This document shows positions 63,133 to 64,000 of a DNA stretch of 64,000 bases, piece after piece. The translations under genes and the position numbers were made by a program. The DNA is taken from positions 197,344-261,343 of the forward strand of contig NZ_FOKL01000004.1 of NCBI RefSeq assembly GCF_900112025.1. Reading direction: 5' to 3'. The notes beneath the pieces are model-generated. The model had not been told where the DNA came from and searched no databases. It worked only from the letters and a program-made list of their open reading frames with translations. The DNA comes from Janthinobacterium sp. 344. Lineage in GTDB: Bacteria > Pseudomonadota > Gammaproteobacteria > Burkholderiales > Burkholderiaceae_D. Positions within the stretch are counted from its first letter, which is position 1; every line of letters begins with the position of its first letter.

Positions 63133-64000
63133 ATGAACGCGCGCGAAGACGAACGGGCCGTGCTCGATGCGGCCATGCTGCGCCAGGCCCACGCCGGCGC
63201 GCTGGCGCAGGGCCGCCCGCAAATGGCCGTGCTGCAGGAAACGGCGGCCCTGCCGCCCGACGTCTTCGTGCGCCAGCTGGCCGCCCTGTTCCGCTATCCG
63301 GCGTGGACGATGGCCGCGCTGCAGGCCGCGCTGCCCGCCTTTGCCCAGCTGCCCTACACCGATTGCGCCCAGCGCGACTGCGTGCTGCTGCAACCTGGCG
63401 TTCCCGGCGCGCCGCCCGTGCTGGTGATCGGCAATCCGTTTGCCGAGGACTTGCTGCAGTGGGCCGACTTCGCCCTGCGCACGCCGTTCACGGTGGCGCT
63501 GGCGCACCCGGACGACCTGGCCGCCTATCTGCTGCAGCAGGAAAGCGTGCAGCAGGCGATGCAGGAAATGCAGCATGGCGATGACTTGCCGGGGCTCGAC
63601 CAGAGCATCGAGGACATCTCGCTCATCCGCATCAGCGAAGACAGCAGCCCCGTGGTGAAACTGGTGAACTCCACCATCTACGACGCGCTGAAATTTCAGG
63701 CCAGCGACATCCACCTCGAATGCGACGTGGCCAGCCTGGTCATCAAGTACCGCGTCGACGGCGTGCTGGTGCAGGCGGGCCAGGTGCAGGGACTGGCGAT
63801 GGCCGAACAGATCATCTCGCGCATCAAGGTGATGGCCGACCTCGACATCGCCGAGCGGCGCATCCCGCAGGACGGCCGCTTCAAGGTGCGCGTGAAGGGG
63901 GCGGAGATCGATTTCCGCGTCTCCATCATGCCGAACATCTTTGGCGAGGACGCCGTGCTGCGCCTGCTGGACCGGCGCGCGCTGACGGAAGCGGCGCAGG
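63133..64000 (+). CDS. gspE: GspE, type II secretion ATPase (5' part)
   Basis: The first 289 codons of a GspE/PulE/PilB-family hexameric ATPase are present; the frame is open at the window end. An N-terminal GspE-N region (about 1-150) is followed by the start of the ATPase core: KLVNSTIYDALKFQASDIHL, KYRVDGVL, AERRIPQDGRFKVRV and FRVSIMPNIFGEDAVLRLLD. The Walker A and Asp-box motifs lie beyond the window. The start follows GAGGAG. Confidence 0.9.
   Translation, partial: MNAREDERAVLDAAMLRQAHAGALAQGRPQMAVLQETAALPPDVFVRQLAALFRYPAWTMAALQAALPAFAQLPYTDCAQRDCVLLQPGVPGAPPVLVIGNPFAEDLLQWADFALRTPFTVALAHPDDLAAYLLQQESVQQAMQEMQHGDDLPGLDQSIEDISLIRISEDSSPVVKLVNSTIYDALKFQASDIHLECDVASLVIKYRVDGVLVQAGQVQGLAMAEQIISRIKVMADLDIAERRIPQDGRFKVRVKGAEIDFRVSIMPNIFGEDAVLRLLDRRALTEAAQ

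Overview
The window is a GC-rich bacterial chromosome segment with tightly packed genes. Gene content and protein style point to Betaproteobacteria, order Burkholderiales, family Oxalobacteraceae. Janthinobacterium or a close relative is my best guess. Supporting signs are ParE/ParC of betaproteobacterial type, a TorF-type porin, and the perfect GGGGTCAGACCC palindrome seen between genes, which I associate with that genus from memory. No rRNA, tRNA, CRISPR array, insertion sequence or prophage was recognised.

Layout. 0-0.5 kb: 3' end of a YbdK-type carboxylate-amine ligase. 0.75-4.7 kb: Fur box, a fused FecI-FecR sigma/anti-sigma protein and a TonB-dependent siderophore transducer. 4.7-6.8 kb: a coupled class-I amidotransferase/alginate-lyase-like pair on the minus strand. 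7.1-8.9 kb: a small possible ACT-like protein, a DapA paralogue and a degenerate ParA-like ATPase. 9.0-9.7 kb: TorF porin. 9.9-18.0 kb: a complete kdp potassium-uptake locus (a small upstream ORF, then kdpFABCDE) with a KdpE-like box. 18.3-26.4 kb: an SOS-type box, then parE, hscC, a J-like membrane protein and parC. 26.5-29.9 kb: an M43-type metalloprotease carrying a seven-repeat lectin-like propeller, a small partner ORF and an Ala/Lys-rich secreted protein.

30.1-42.6 kb is one minus-strand operon: a small ORF, fabI, an outer-membrane efflux lipoprotein, an HlyD protein, RbbA, an ABC permease, a DUF3141 hydrolase, a MaoC-phosphotransacylase fusion and acetate kinase. It lies behind a perfect FNR/Anr box at class II spacing from a -10 element. 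This suggests low-oxygen induction of an efflux plus substrate-level phosphorylation module. 42.8-46.3 kb: an M64 peptidase and a TetR/DUF418 pair.

46.3-54.3 kb looks like a nutrient-scavenging locus: secreted cyanophycinase, TonB-dependent receptor and RpiR regulator, divergent from an M14 deacylase and a YfcC-type carrier. 54.3-58.8 kb: a secreted alpha/beta hydrolase, a 68-aa small protein, argH, and an ACT-like protein gene behind a long structured leader. 59.1-64.0 kb: a secreted M4 (thermolysin-like) protease followed by gspF and gspE; gspE is cut by the window end.
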